Assembly: GCA_000818945.1 (NCBI GenBank)
Contig: KN805378.1
Span: 79,508-143,507, forward strand
DNA: 64,000 nucleotides
Direction of reading: 5' to 3'
Source of the DNA: Schizochytrium sp. CCTCC M209059
Lineage: Eukaryota > Sar > Bigyra > Thraustochytrida > Thraustochytriidae
Part shown: in pieces, positions 36,130 through 45,700 of the stretch
Numbering within the stretch: position 1 is the stretch's first letter
Layout of the letters: every line of letters starts with the position of its first letter
Made by a program: the position numbers and the translations under genes
Notes under the pieces: model-generated
What the model saw: the letters and a program-made list of their open reading frames with translations, nothing else
Databases searched by the model: none
Told to the model about the DNA's origin: nothing

Positions 36130-37271
36130 CGGCGTGGGTCGATATGCGCGCACTCGACATCACGATGGGCGCAATGCAGCGTGGCGTCATGTCGTCGCAG
36201 TGCTTTGTGATGGTGCTGACGACGGATGTTCTGTTCCGGCCATTTTGCCTTGCCGAGCTCAAGTTTGCCGTGGAGCACTTCGAACGCATGGAGGGGGGAC
36301 TGAGCAAGCACATATTCTTTCTTGCAGAGGAAGACGAGCGCTTCAGCCCCTGGCGAGCGATCGAAGACGAACCTTGGATCTGGGACGATACAGATAAAGA
36401 CGATGAGACTCTAAGGTTGAAAACAAAGTCCGAACTGGACAAAGCGGGAGTGCTGCATGATCTTGCCAACGAGGCTGATGACGAAGATTTTGCTAAAAGC
36501 TGCAAACTGGAAGCGATCAAGGCGAGGAAAAGGGCGAAAGAGTTCAAGTGCAGGCTCGCGCGACGGAAGCTTGAGGAAGATCTCTCGAGCGCACTTTTCG
36601 ATCTCAGCGCGAGTGCCGCAGACGGTGATGACGACATTTCTGTCCACGATTCAGCGGACAATTATAAGGAGTACTTCGATGCAGCTAAGCTGGCGCTCGA
36701 AGAGTGCTACATCATCCCCTATCGTCGACGTCACTTCGAAGAAGAAGCCATGCTTCGCGAACTGGCCAGCCTCGCAGGTTTCAAGACGAGGGCGCCTGAG
36801 AAGCCTGGAGTAGTCCCTGAGCTTTACGTTCTTGGAATGGCCGAATCCCTTGTGACACGGGCACTCAAGAAGGAGCTCAAATCCGAGTCGTCAATTAACG
36901 CGGCGGAGGTGGTCGTGATCGTGCTGGAACCTGGTTGTTGTCCCGCTGTGCATGACGCGTTGGGCATCGAATCGATCGATGAGGACAATGAGTTGCTGAA
37001 GAGCAAGAAGTTTCTCGCGGTGGAGAATGGGTGGAACTATGGTGGCGAAGAGAAGGAGCAGTTTCACGTTGACCTGCAGAAGAAGCTGTTTGACCACCTC
37101 GAAGCTCTTTCATGTCATGGGTCGCACGAAGGGGACTTTTCTGCTACCAGCATGGAGTCGATGCACGAGGGTATCCCTCGACGCAACTACTGGGAGGAAC
37201 ACGAGCTCAAAGCGCTCATTCTTGAGCTGGAACTGCGTGCCTGTAGGGTAGTGGAGGACAGCATAATTTAG
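36111..37271 (+). CDS. TIR-like domain and C-terminal part of the LRR-kinase gene, out of frame with its N-terminal part
   Basis: This frame continues the receptor-type protein downstream of two apparent +1 shifts. It begins LERNQMTAWVDMRALD and contains GVMSSQCFVMVLT and LFRPFCLAELKFA, the core of the TIR-like domain common in stramenopile proteins (FFLSH...W.D...D.T...M..GV..S...L.LT..VL.RPFC..E). The beginning of that domain, FFLSHMQQPGG, is in the kinase frame (to about 36080). The joining piece AGIVKDLGRW is in the third frame (36080-36109). The remaining ~280 residues are mixed alpha/beta with an acidic helical insert and match nothing I know. It may be a pseudogene break, an assembly or sequencing error, or less likely recoding. 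It is not plausibly a separate gene because the domain would be split. Confidence 0.65.
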   Translation, partial: LERNQMTAWVDMRALDITMGAMQRGVMSSQCFVMVLTTDVLFRPFCLAELKFAVEHFERMEGGLSKHIFFLAEEDERFSPWRAIEDEPWIWDDTDKDDETLRLKTKSELDKAGVLHDLANEADDEDFAKSCKLEAIKARKRAKEFKCRLARRKLEEDLSSALFDLSASAADGDDDISVHDSADNYKEYFDAAKLALEECYIIPYRRRHFEEEAMLRELASLAGFKTRAPEKPGVVPELYVLGMAESLVTRALKKELKSESSINAAEVVVIVLEPGCCPAVHDALGIESIDEDNELLKSKKFLAVENGWNYGGEEKEQFHVDLQKKLFDHLEALSCHGSHEGDFSATSMESMHEGIPRRNYWEEHELKALILELELRACRVVEDSII

Positions 37272-38340
37272 GCACTTTCTTAACGTTTGTAGTGGACAAG
37301 GTGAGCCTGGGTCTTCTTTTTCTTCTTCCACCACAACTCTCTTTTCGTTCCGATTCCTGATGACAGCTTTGTTTGCCTTCTACTTTTCGCGTCACTGGGC
37401 CTATCTACATTAATTGTCTTACGGTTTGCGCTGCTGCTTGCGCTTTCTCCTCTTGCACGTTCGCCTTAACTTCGGGATGGCGGCTTCGACGTTCACGACC
37501 GGCCGCCTCCGACACCTCGCTCTTCTCCCGGGACAGGCTTCGTTCCCCTTATTGCATTCTAAGCCTAGACCTAGGCAACTTCAATCTTTCAAGTTCATTC
37601 ATTCGTTTATTCAAGTTCATTCACATGTCAAGTTCATTCCTTCCTTTTTTCCTTCCTTCCAAGTCTTTGCCTCGAAGCCTGCCTTTGCGTCACTGTCAAT
37701 CAATCAAATAATCAATCAACCAATCAATCGTTCGTTCGTTCATTCATTCATTTCCCCCTCCTCTGTCTCCGCACCACTTTCATCTTCGCGGCTCATCTCC
37801 ATCTCGCTTCCAATCGCCCGTATATCGCATTTCATCGCCGGCCCTGCGCTCCTCCACCGCCTTGCCGAAGTGCCTTGCGCTGTATCACTACACCGCTTGT
37901 ACTGCCCTGTGCCGCACTTTATTGCCCTGCCCTGCACTGCATTGCGTTGCATTGCGTTGCGTTGCGTCGCTTTGCATTGCATCATACTAGGCTACACATT
38001 GCACTGCATTGCATTGCACTGGAGTATTTATTATACACTATAACACATTGCATTGCGTTGCGTTGCGTTGCGTTGCATTGCACTGCATTGCAAGGGCCTC
38101 CCGGCGATTACAGCCGGGTCGGATCGCAGCCAGGATTGCAGTACCGCACGCAGCGGCAGCACGGTGCACCCGGCGCCGCAGATCCAGACCGACAGACAGG
38201 CAGACAGACAGACAGACAGGCAGACCCCGTTCGACACCCCCGCGCGCCCCGCCCGGACCATCTGCGTGCGCAAGTCCGCTGGTCGCGCACGCGAGCGAGG
38301 CTGTTAGGCGAACGGAACTAGCGAACGACCGACGGTGACG
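37272..38340. other. Intergenic region with TTCATTC and TTGCAT/TTGCG repeats
   Basis: No gene is supported. Simple repeats include CATTC-type tracts (about 37590-37640 and 37735-37752), CCTT tracts (about 37645-37668), AATC tracts (about 37699-37732), and a long CATTGCATTGCGTTGCG region (about 37930-38095). A (CAGACAGG)n tract follows at about 38195-38222. The last 75 bp form the leader of CPT2 with one CGCAAGT-type element. Confidence 0.5.
38267..38291 (+). promoter_or_regulatory. Single CGCAAGT-type element 50 bp before CPT2
   Basis: GCGCAAGTCCGCTGGTCGCG resembles the element found at four other promoters, with the TAT core changed to TGG. It is in plus orientation, about 50 bp before the ATG at 38341, so it may lie close to the transcription start. 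Confidence 0.4.
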
Positions 38341-40368
38341 ATGATGATGTCGTCCCTGACGGCAACGGCGACGCGGCGCGGCGCGGCGAAGCGGGCGGTG
38401 GCAACGGCCTCGCGCATGGGCGTGCGGGCGATGGGCACGCTGCCGCCGTACCTGCACGAGACCAAGATCCCGACGTTCCACTTCCAGGACTCGCTGCCCA
38501 AGCTCAAGGTGCCCAAGCTCGAGGAAACCCTTGAAAAGTACGAGTACTTTACCAAGCCCATGGTGTCAGAGGAAGAGTTTGAGCAGACGCGCAAGGCCGT
38601 GGCGGAGTTCAAGTCCGGCGCGGGCCCCTCGCTGCAAGAAGAGCTCATTGCACTCGACAAAAAGGAGTACTCGAGCTTTTACAACCAAATGTGGTTCGAC
38701 ATGTACCTCAAGTCGCGGGACCCGCTGCCCCTCAACTTCAATCCGCAACTCACCTTTGTGGACGAGACTGATCCCAAAAAGATGGACCAGGCGGCGCGCA
38801 CGGCCAACCTGCTGGGCAGCTCTTTGCGCTTTTACCGCACTCTGGAAGACGGCAAGCTCATCCCGGATATCTTTCACATTGAACCCAAAAGGAGCCAGAC
38901 GCGCACGTACGAAATGGTCTGCAGCATGCTGCCGCGCCAGCTCTCATTCTACGGATCGTACTACTTTAACGCCTATCCGCTGGACATGAGCCAATACAAG
39001 GGTCTCTTTTCCTCGACGCGCATTCCCCACCAGGGCCGCGACGAGATCCGCAAGTTCTCTGCGGCGCAGTCCAAGCACGTTGTTGTGCAGCGCGGCACGG
39101 CATTCTACACCGTCCAGGTCCTCAACGACGACATGTCCATCGTGGACCACGAGACTCTCGAACGTAGCATTCGCTCTATTCTTCAGGACGACAAGAACGC
39201 CAACGCGCAGCCTCCTCTGGGTGCTCTTACGACCATGGAGCGCGATGCGTGGGCGGACGCGCGCCTTGCCCTCGAGAAGAATCCAGCCAACAAGGCCACG
39301 CTCGAGGCCATCGATTCGGCCCTCTTTGCCATCTGCCTCGATGAGGCCAAGCCCGAAACTTATCAAGAAATTGCTGGGGTCATGCTCCACGGCAATGGCC
39401 GCAACCGATGGTTTGACAAGAGCTTCCAGCTTATTGTGGCGGCCAACGGCAAGGCCTGCGTCAACTTTGAGCATGCCTGGGGTGATGGTGTTGCGGTGCT
39501 GCGCTACTTTAACGAGGTTCACACCGACGCCACGGCAGTTCCCGCGCGTGAGCCTGTCGTTTCTGGCATCCCCGAGGTTGTGGCTTCGGGCCCCAGCGGC
39601 GCGGATGCTGGCGCAGGCCCTGCCGCTGCCGGTGTGGGCGTGCCCAAGCGTTTGCACATTGACTTTGACGGTGATCTCACGAGCCGTGTCGAAAAGGCTG
39701 GCAAGGACTTTGACGCTGTCGTGAGCAAACTTGAGGTGGGCACCTTTGAAACTGAGACCTTTAGCAAGAAGTCGCTCAAGGATCTCAATGTTGGTGGTGA
39801 CGGCTTCATGCAAATGGGCTTTCAGCTTGCGCACGAGCGCTGCAATGGCTTTACGCCGGCCACGTACGAGTCCGCGAGTACTGCCGCCTTTAAGCATGGC
39901 CGCACGGAAACAATTCGATCTGCTACGCCCGAGGCTGCGGCGTTTGCCAAGGCATTTTGTAACGACTCGGTGAGTGACGAAGAGCGTGCCAAGTTGCTGC
40001 GCACTGCCATCAAGCGCCACGGCTCCATCACAAAGGACGCCCTCATGGGCAAGGGTATGGACAGGCATCTTTTCGCGCTGCGCGTGCTTGCAGAGCAACG
40101 CGACGCCAACCGGCTGCCGGCCATCTACACGGACAAGGCGTACCAGGTGATCAACAAGATTATTCTGTCCACGAGCACCCTTTCGAGCGATGCCCTTTTT
40201 GCCGGCGGCTTTGGGCCCGTAAACCAGGATTGCTACGCACTTGCATATGGTATTTCGAACGTGGGCGCACGGACTGCTGTGGCTACGTACGGTCTTGGAT
40301 CGCAAAATTTTGCGGACGAGCTCGAAAAGGCTTACCAGGACATGATTGAGGTCTTGAAGAAGGCCTAA
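38341..40368 (+). CDS. CPT2: Carnitine O-palmitoyltransferase, CPT2-type
   Basis: This encodes 675 residues from the first ATG of an ATGATGATG run. The N-terminus (TATATRRGAAKRAVATASRMGVRAMG) is a typical mitochondrial presequence. The rest is a complete choline/carnitine acyltransferase: PKLKVPKLEETLEKY at the start, the catalytic His in FEHAWGDGVAVLRY (H378), and the C-terminal STSTLSSDALFAGGFGPVNQDCYALAY signature. CPT2 sits on the matrix side of the inner membrane and converts acylcarnitine back to acyl-CoA for beta-oxidation. The FEHAWGDGVAV form and the absence of N-terminal membrane spans favour CPT2 over CPT1. There is an Ala/Gly-rich insertion near residues 410-435. The gene is uninterrupted and convergent with the following kinase gene. 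Confidence 0.92.
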   Translation: MMMSSLTATATRRGAAKRAVATASRMGVRAMGTLPPYLHETKIPTFHFQDSLPKLKVPKLEETLEKYEYFTKPMVSEEEFEQTRKAVAEFKSGAGPSLQEELIALDKKEYSSFYNQMWFDMYLKSRDPLPLNFNPQLTFVDETDPKKMDQAARTANLLGSSLRFYRTLEDGKLIPDIFHIEPKRSQTRTYEMVCSMLPRQLSFYGSYYFNAYPLDMSQYKGLFSSTRIPHQGRDEIRKFSAAQSKHVVVQRGTAFYTVQVLNDDMSIVDHETLERSIRSILQDDKNANAQPPLGALTTMERDAWADARLALEKNPANKATLEAIDSALFAICLDEAKPETYQEIAGVMLHGNGRNRWFDKSFQLIVAANGKACVNFEHAWGDGVAVLRYFNEVHTDATAVPAREPVVSGIPEVVASGPSGADAGAGPAAAGVGVPKRLHIDFDGDLTSRVEKAGKDFDAVVSKLEVGTFETETFSKKSLKDLNVGGDGFMQMGFQLAHERCNGFTPATYESASTAAFKHGRTETIRSATPEAAAFAKAFCNDSVSDEERAKLLRTAIKRHGSITKDALMGKGMDRHLFALRVLAEQRDANRLPAIYTDKAYQVINKIILSTSTLSSDALFAGGFGPVNQDCYALAYGISNVGARTAVATYGLGSQNFADELEKAYQDMIEVLKKA

Positions 40369-40725
40369 AGTAGTAGCCATCATCACGATGCGCGTCAAGA
40401 AATAAGAACAAGACTAGATGTAGACCCTTTTACTTGTCAAAAATGTTTTTGAAGGATGCAAACAAACAATCTATAACATTCAGGCCATGTGTGGTGCTTG
40501 CGTGCCAAGAAAGATTGACAGGTAAGAATGGAACATGCTGTCAATGCCTTCTCGTTGCGACGAGGTGGCAATAGTAATAAAAAAAAGAAAAAGAAGTGTC
40601 TGAATACAGGATGCACGTGCGAGCCCTCTGCACGAAGACAGGCTCGTGCACAGATCATGGGTTACAAAGACTGCTTGCGGGCGTACTGAACAGCAGAACA
40701 GACAGCCAATATGCGAAAAAACAAA
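40369..40725. other. Convergent 3' region between CPT2 and the CMGC kinase
   Basis: This short AT-richer interval contains a polypurine AAAAAAGAAAAAG tract near 40578 and AATAA-type signals. I see no gene in it. Confidence 0.5.
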
Positions 40726-42765
40726 TCACGCGTCGACCTTGAGGATTGGATGCTCCAAGGCTTCGCGGGCACTGAGTCTTCGCTTTGGGTCAAACACGAG
40801 CATTCGCGCCAAAAGATCAACGCAACCCTCTGAAGTAGCAATTTCAGAGCCATGGAGGCAAAGCAGATTGTGAATCTCTGCACGAACGCGGCTGAGCTCA
40901 AAGGGCTCCACGCGATGCAGAGCTGTCTTGGTGCTGTCTTCGCATGCTGCAGCCCCTTTGCTGCCGCTTTCACTCTCCACTTGCGTCTCGGTGCTCGTAT
41001 GCGCGGACAAGGCACGCTGACAAAGCGATGCGACACTAAGATGGGGCCCGCCAATGCGCAACCCGCGAGAACTTCCAATGCTAGCTGGTTGCGAACGAGG
41101 GGATTCGTGCATAATGTGAGCCTCGGCGTTCGCATCGTGACCCATGGCGACATCCTGGTGCGTTTGGGCCTTGCTGTCGTTGCCACCATCATACTCCTCG
41201 CCATCGCTGCATTCCATAGCATTGTCGTCGTCATGGTCATTCGGAGCGTTCACGATCGACGAGGCTTTCGTAGCGGCGTCGAGATATGGCGTGGGAACGG
41301 CAAATGCAAAAGGACTGTGAGAGCCCGCGGAGGAACCACGAGATGAACGCGATTCCGAGTGCCTACGATACGTGCTGATATCGAGGCCCGCGCCCGGCGA
41401 GGATTCGTGGCGGCGCATAACTTTATGTTGAGGCGTGCGAGGCGCGAGTTGCGCGGCCCGAGCAATGTTCCAAATTTGAAGTTGCGTCTTTTCCATGTCG
41501 ACGTCAGGCTCGGCATCGACAGCGTGTTGCTGAAGCGTTCGATCAGCGCGGGCACCGGCGCTGCTGGTGCTTGACGAGCGACTGTGATGCACATTTCCCT
41601 CCCCGATCACATTGACGGAATCATAGTTGACGCAGTCATTTTCCTCATCCAAGGTCTCGCGCGATGCGCGGGTCGACGCGAGAGGTGGCACTCGTGGTTG
41701 CTGGTTCTGCTGCGAAGACTCTGCATCCATGGTTGTGTTTCGCCTTGTGCCGACGCCAATCACGCTTGCACGACGGTTGATATGACTGACAGTGGCAGGG
41801 GCCGCGCCAGCTGCGGCGGTGTCTGTCGGTCGTGTATAGGGGTCCTGTGGTGATTGACCCCTGACGGCCCCCATGCTCGATTGTGGCCGGTATTCGGCGC
41901 TCCTGTGATCGCGGAGACGCGCGACGTTTCGTACGTGTTGCAATGTATCGTGAGCTGCAAAAGCCGAGGCATACGTGGGTTCGGCAGTGTCTGCACCGGC
42001 CCCGGCTCGTTTCTTGCGGGATGCTCTCCTGCTGGAATAAAACTTGCCGTTGACAAAAGGAGCCGGATCGACGCGACCGAAAAAGTGACGCCATTGCGCA
42101 ACGAGGTCTTTGTTTTGCGTGGCCGTAAAAAGTGGTTTGCCCAGCGCGAGCTCGAGTAGCGTGACCGCCGTGGACCAAATGTCTATTTTTGCGTCAAAAG
42201 GGACACCAAACACACACTCGGGGGCACGATATCGCGTGGTCTGAACTTCAAAGAGATCAAAGTAAAGCGATGCGTCTTGAAATGTGATCGCGTTGCCAAA
42301 GTCGATGAGTTTGAGGCGGCCAGGAGCGTCGCGGAGGAAGGCCAAGTTTCCCGGCTTAATGTCCGCGTGGATGATGTCATTTTCGTGAACAAAGTGCACA
42401 GATCGCAGAATCTCTCGCGCAACCTGAATAAAGGCTGCCACGTTGACTCTGCTCGCCTGGCGCGCACGGTCGTGCAAGGAGTCGCCGAGCAGCTCCATGA
42501 CGATGCACGTACGACCATTCTCCACAAAGAGTTGCTGAACGTGCACAATTCTGTCTTGCGTGTCTACATCACGTAGGGCGCGCAGCAGGTTGAATTCCTG
42601 CGCGCCGAGCACGTAGAGCTCGGGTCGCACCATTTTAATCGCCACGGGACGTCCGGCTCGGCCGAGGTCTCTGCACGCGAGGACCTGCGAGGCCCCGGTC
42701 TCGCGCACGGTGCTTTCGACCTCGAACCTGCCGCCCAGAATCGCAGCAGCTCTGGTCATCGTCAT
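40726..42765 (-). CDS. CMGC-type protein kinase (DYRK/PRP4-like) with ~350-residue insertion
   Basis: This encodes 679 residues. The N-lobe begins at about residue 13, and the glycine loop is atypical (VRETGASQVL). Then follow VAIKMVRP (catalytic Lys), MELLGDSLHD, the catalytic loop HADIKPGN, LIDFGNA (DFG), the activation segment QTTRYRAPE and IDIWSTAVTLLELALGKPLF. The tyrosine before RAPE and the context match CMGC kinases, closest in feel to DYRK/PRP4/HIPK. After WRHFFGRV the kinase fold is interrupted by a polar low-complexity segment of about 350 residues (about 250-600), and then resumes with CVDLLARMLVFDPKRRLSAREALEHPIL. The insertion separates subdomains X and XI, where CMGC kinases normally carry the short CMGC insert. 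No intron explains it, since the frame is open throughout. Confidence 0.85.
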   Translation of the reverse strand: MTMTRAAAILGGRFEVESTVRETGASQVLACRDLGRAGRPVAIKMVRPELYVLGAQEFNLLRALRDVDTQDRIVHVQQLFVENGRTCIVMELLGDSLHDRARQASRVNVAAFIQVAREILRSVHFVHENDIIHADIKPGNLAFLRDAPGRLKLIDFGNAITFQDASLYFDLFEVQTTRYRAPECVFGVPFDAKIDIWSTAVTLLELALGKPLFTATQNKDLVAQWRHFFGRVDPAPFVNGKFYSSRRASRKKRAGAGADTAEPTYASAFAAHDTLQHVRNVARLRDHRSAEYRPQSSMGAVRGQSPQDPYTRPTDTAAAGAAPATVSHINRRASVIGVGTRRNTTMDAESSQQNQQPRVPPLASTRASRETLDEENDCVNYDSVNVIGEGNVHHSRSSSTSSAGARADRTLQQHAVDAEPDVDMEKTQLQIWNIARAAQLAPRTPQHKVMRRHESSPGAGLDISTYRRHSESRSSRGSSAGSHSPFAFAVPTPYLDAATKASSIVNAPNDHDDDNAMECSDGEEYDGGNDSKAQTHQDVAMGHDANAEAHIMHESPRSQPASIGSSRGLRIGGPHLSVASLCQRALSAHTSTETQVESESGSKGAAACEDSTKTALHRVEPFELSRVRAEIHNLLCLHGSEIATSEGCVDLLARMLVFDPKRRLSAREALEHPILKVDA

Positions 42766-45700
42766 CGTCCCCTTCCCGGGTCTCCGCGATCTGGCCCGCC
42801 AGCCAGCGAGCGACCTGACCTACCTCGCCAGCGACCCCGTCGGGGCGCGAGCGAGCGGCCTCCGCCGCCGACTCCGGCCGACTGCCCGCTTGCCTCGCGA
42901 GCGAGTGCTCTCGCGGGGAGCAGGGTTATGCTCTGCTCCTCTCCTCCGCCGCCGCGCTGGCGGAGCTGTGTTGTTGTTCGTGTGTATCGCGCAATACCCG
43001 CAATACAGGCGTAGTAGAGTAGGTGAGCAGCAGCACAAGCAAGGGAAGACCTGGGGCAGGATGCACACGCTCCCGACGGGCTTTCACAAGCCCGCCGCGC
43101 GCACACAGGCTTGCTTTGCACGCAAGGATCCGGGCCGTGCACACGACGCTCCAGAATGCCAACCAACGGTGCGGCCTCCGCGGCTGCTTCTTGCCGTGCC
43201 GACACGAGTCGGCGGCGTCGCAGGCGCAGTCTAGCTCGCGAGCGAATGCCACGAGCCCGAGCTCGAGCCCAAGCTCCAAGCGCGCGGGGAGCGACTGCGA
43301 CTGCGCCTGCGACGTGGGCGTGCGTTCACAGGCCGCGAGCGTCCCGCGCGATGCCGCTCGCGCGCGTCGTGTGCACGCCCGAGGGCGCTGCAGCTGGCTG
43401 GCCTCGCCCGCCGCTGCACTGTGCACGTGCACGTGCTCCTCGTGCACGTGCGCGCAAAGCAGCGCAGCCGAGGTCTCCCTTGCACAACTCGCGCCAAGAC
43501 GAGCGGAGAAGCGAGCGAGCGGGCGAGCGGCTCCGCTCGGCGCGCTGGGATGGAGGTGCGCTGGGCCGGGCGCTTTCGGCCAGCTGGGACGGAGTCAAAG
43601 TCGGAGTCGCGGTCCGAAGGGATGGATGCCTTCGGCGAGGTCTTCACGAGTTAGATGAGATCAGTTGGCAACGAGAGCCGCCCCGCTTCGACCGAGAAAG
43701 CGGCGGCAGCTTCCGCGACGGCGACCAGGACTTCTGGCTGGCGGGCTGGCTGGCTGGCGGGCTGCACACGCCCGCTCGCCTGCGAGCCTGTGTGTGCGGT
43801 GTGCGAGGCCTGCGACGCGGACGCGCCCGTGCGAGCAGGCCCTGACTGTGCGCGTGTGTTTTGCGCAAGCGATCGGGGGCACGCTCGGCGAGCCAAGGGG
43901 GCTCCGCTCTACTCCCCCCCCTACGCGGCCGCCCGCCCGCTCTTCTCCCGCTTGTCGTCGCGGCGAACTTGTCTCCGCGCCTTGCGCCAGAGCACGCCCG
44001 CCAGCCAGCGAGCGAGCCTCGGTCTCCCAAGCAACTTGAAAGCGAAAAAGCTCGCTCGTTGTGTGCGTGTTGTGCGAGATGACCAAAGCTCTCGAGCTCG
44101 CTTTGCTCAGCCCCGTCTCGGCGCGCCTTGCGGACTCCGCTAAAGCCGCGGCCTCGGTGTCTCCGGCCCTCTCGCGCAGGCGCGAAGGCGGTCTGCCCTG
44201 CCTCGCCCTGCTGTGCTGCGCCCTGCTCTGCTCCGCCTCGTCGCTGCAGCCGCAAAAGTAGAAGCAAGCCCTGTATCCTTCGCGCCTGTTTCGGATCGCA
44301 TCATAGGCGGCCAGCAGCTGGAGGCGGCGGCTCTCCGCGCCAGGCCCTGCGCCGCCAGTGCCGACCTCGCCCTCGCTCTCCGGGACAGCGCGCGCCGCGC
44401 GCGGGGTCGCTCGCGCTCTCCGTGCTGCCTCGCCGGGCTGGGCTGCGCGGCCTGACGGGAGCGGAATCGATCGAGGCGATGGGACTCATTCTGACGCCGG
44501 GCTCCGCGCCCTGCTCGCTCGCCCCACGCGCGCAGAGCAGAGCAGAGCAGAGCAACAGAGCAGAGCAGAGCAGAGCAGGGCAGGGCAGAGCAGAGCAGGG
44601 CAGGGCATAGCAGAGCGCGCGACCGGCGTTCGCTCGGCCGCTTCGCCGCCTCGCCGCCGCGCCGCGCCACCCTGCTCTGTGCGCGCTGGGCGAGACCTGG
44701 CGAGACTGGGACGGACGAGGCGTCATTTTGGCACAAGGTCAAATCTTCTGCGCAGACAGACAGACAGAGAGACAGAGGGACGAGAGACACAGAAACGAAG
44801 CGAGACACCGTGACAGCGGGAGAGCATGGCGTGGCACAGCATGGCGTAGCGGCGGAGCGGCCGAGCGTTCCTGGCCGCGGCGACAGGGAGGCAGACCCCG
44901 GAGCGCAAAGCGGACTGCCTCCACGAGCGGCGCCTCGAGGTTGCATGCAGCAGTCCCGAGACGCGGAGCGCGCAAGGCTCGAGCTTTCCGAGATTTTTAC
45001 GAGGCCCGCGAAAGAGCACGCCGTCAGGCAGTCATGTGCTGCAGCCGTAGCTCCGAACTCGTGCGGCGCACGCGTCCGTGCGTCTGTCTGGTGCTGTCTG
45101 CGCAGTGCGCATGCACGGCCTGCAGCAGCAGTTGTACCGCGGGAAGAAGAGGCGTGCTCGTGGATGATTGATGCTGCAACGATTCGTTCGAGGTTGGGTA
45201 TTGGGAGTCCCCTGTGTCGACGAACGGACCGACCGACCGACCGAACAGACCGAGCACCAACACAGACAGACAGACAGACCGACAGAGACAGACAGACCGA
45301 TCGCCCCACGAGTCGGCCTCGCAACTGGTCAGACGGTCGCTCGACTTGATCAGCAAGAGTGGTTGGTCTCTGTGGTATACGTACATATGCACTTCAAGTT
45401 GCGATGCGATTGGCAGTAGCGGGCCGCAGCAGGCAGCGGTGGGCAATCCAATCCAGAAAAGCGCGCGAGAAACCAAACGGGAACGGGAACTTTCTAGATT
45501 TTGTAATGCGAACGAGACGAATGGTCTCGTCTGCAGGCAGCAGTGCAGCATGCAGCTCACGCCCTGGAAAAACGCATGCGGAACCCTTTTGGCTGCCGGG
45601 TTCTCATATCTGTCGTCAAGGCAAAAAGAGGTGTTAGTCACGGTCAATGTTTCTGCGCCTCGTCTCCGCGTCAGACTTTCTCCTGCGATCTCAAAGTAGC

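Noticed and set aside
36111..37271. The TIR-like frame as an independent gene starting at an ATG near 36126
   Set aside because: That would remove the conserved first strand of the domain, which sits just upstream in the kinase frame; a frameshift is the simpler reading.
38944..40398. 484-codon minus-strand ORF antisense to CPT2
   Set aside because: It is a shadow of the CPT2 reading frame in GC-rich codons; CPT2 itself is certain.
44140..45324. 394-codon minus-strand ORF
   Set aside because: It is Ala/Arg/Ser/Cys-rich with repeat-derived stretches (LSLSVCLSVCV, LCSALPCSALL), overlaps other similar ORFs in all frames and has no recognisable domain.
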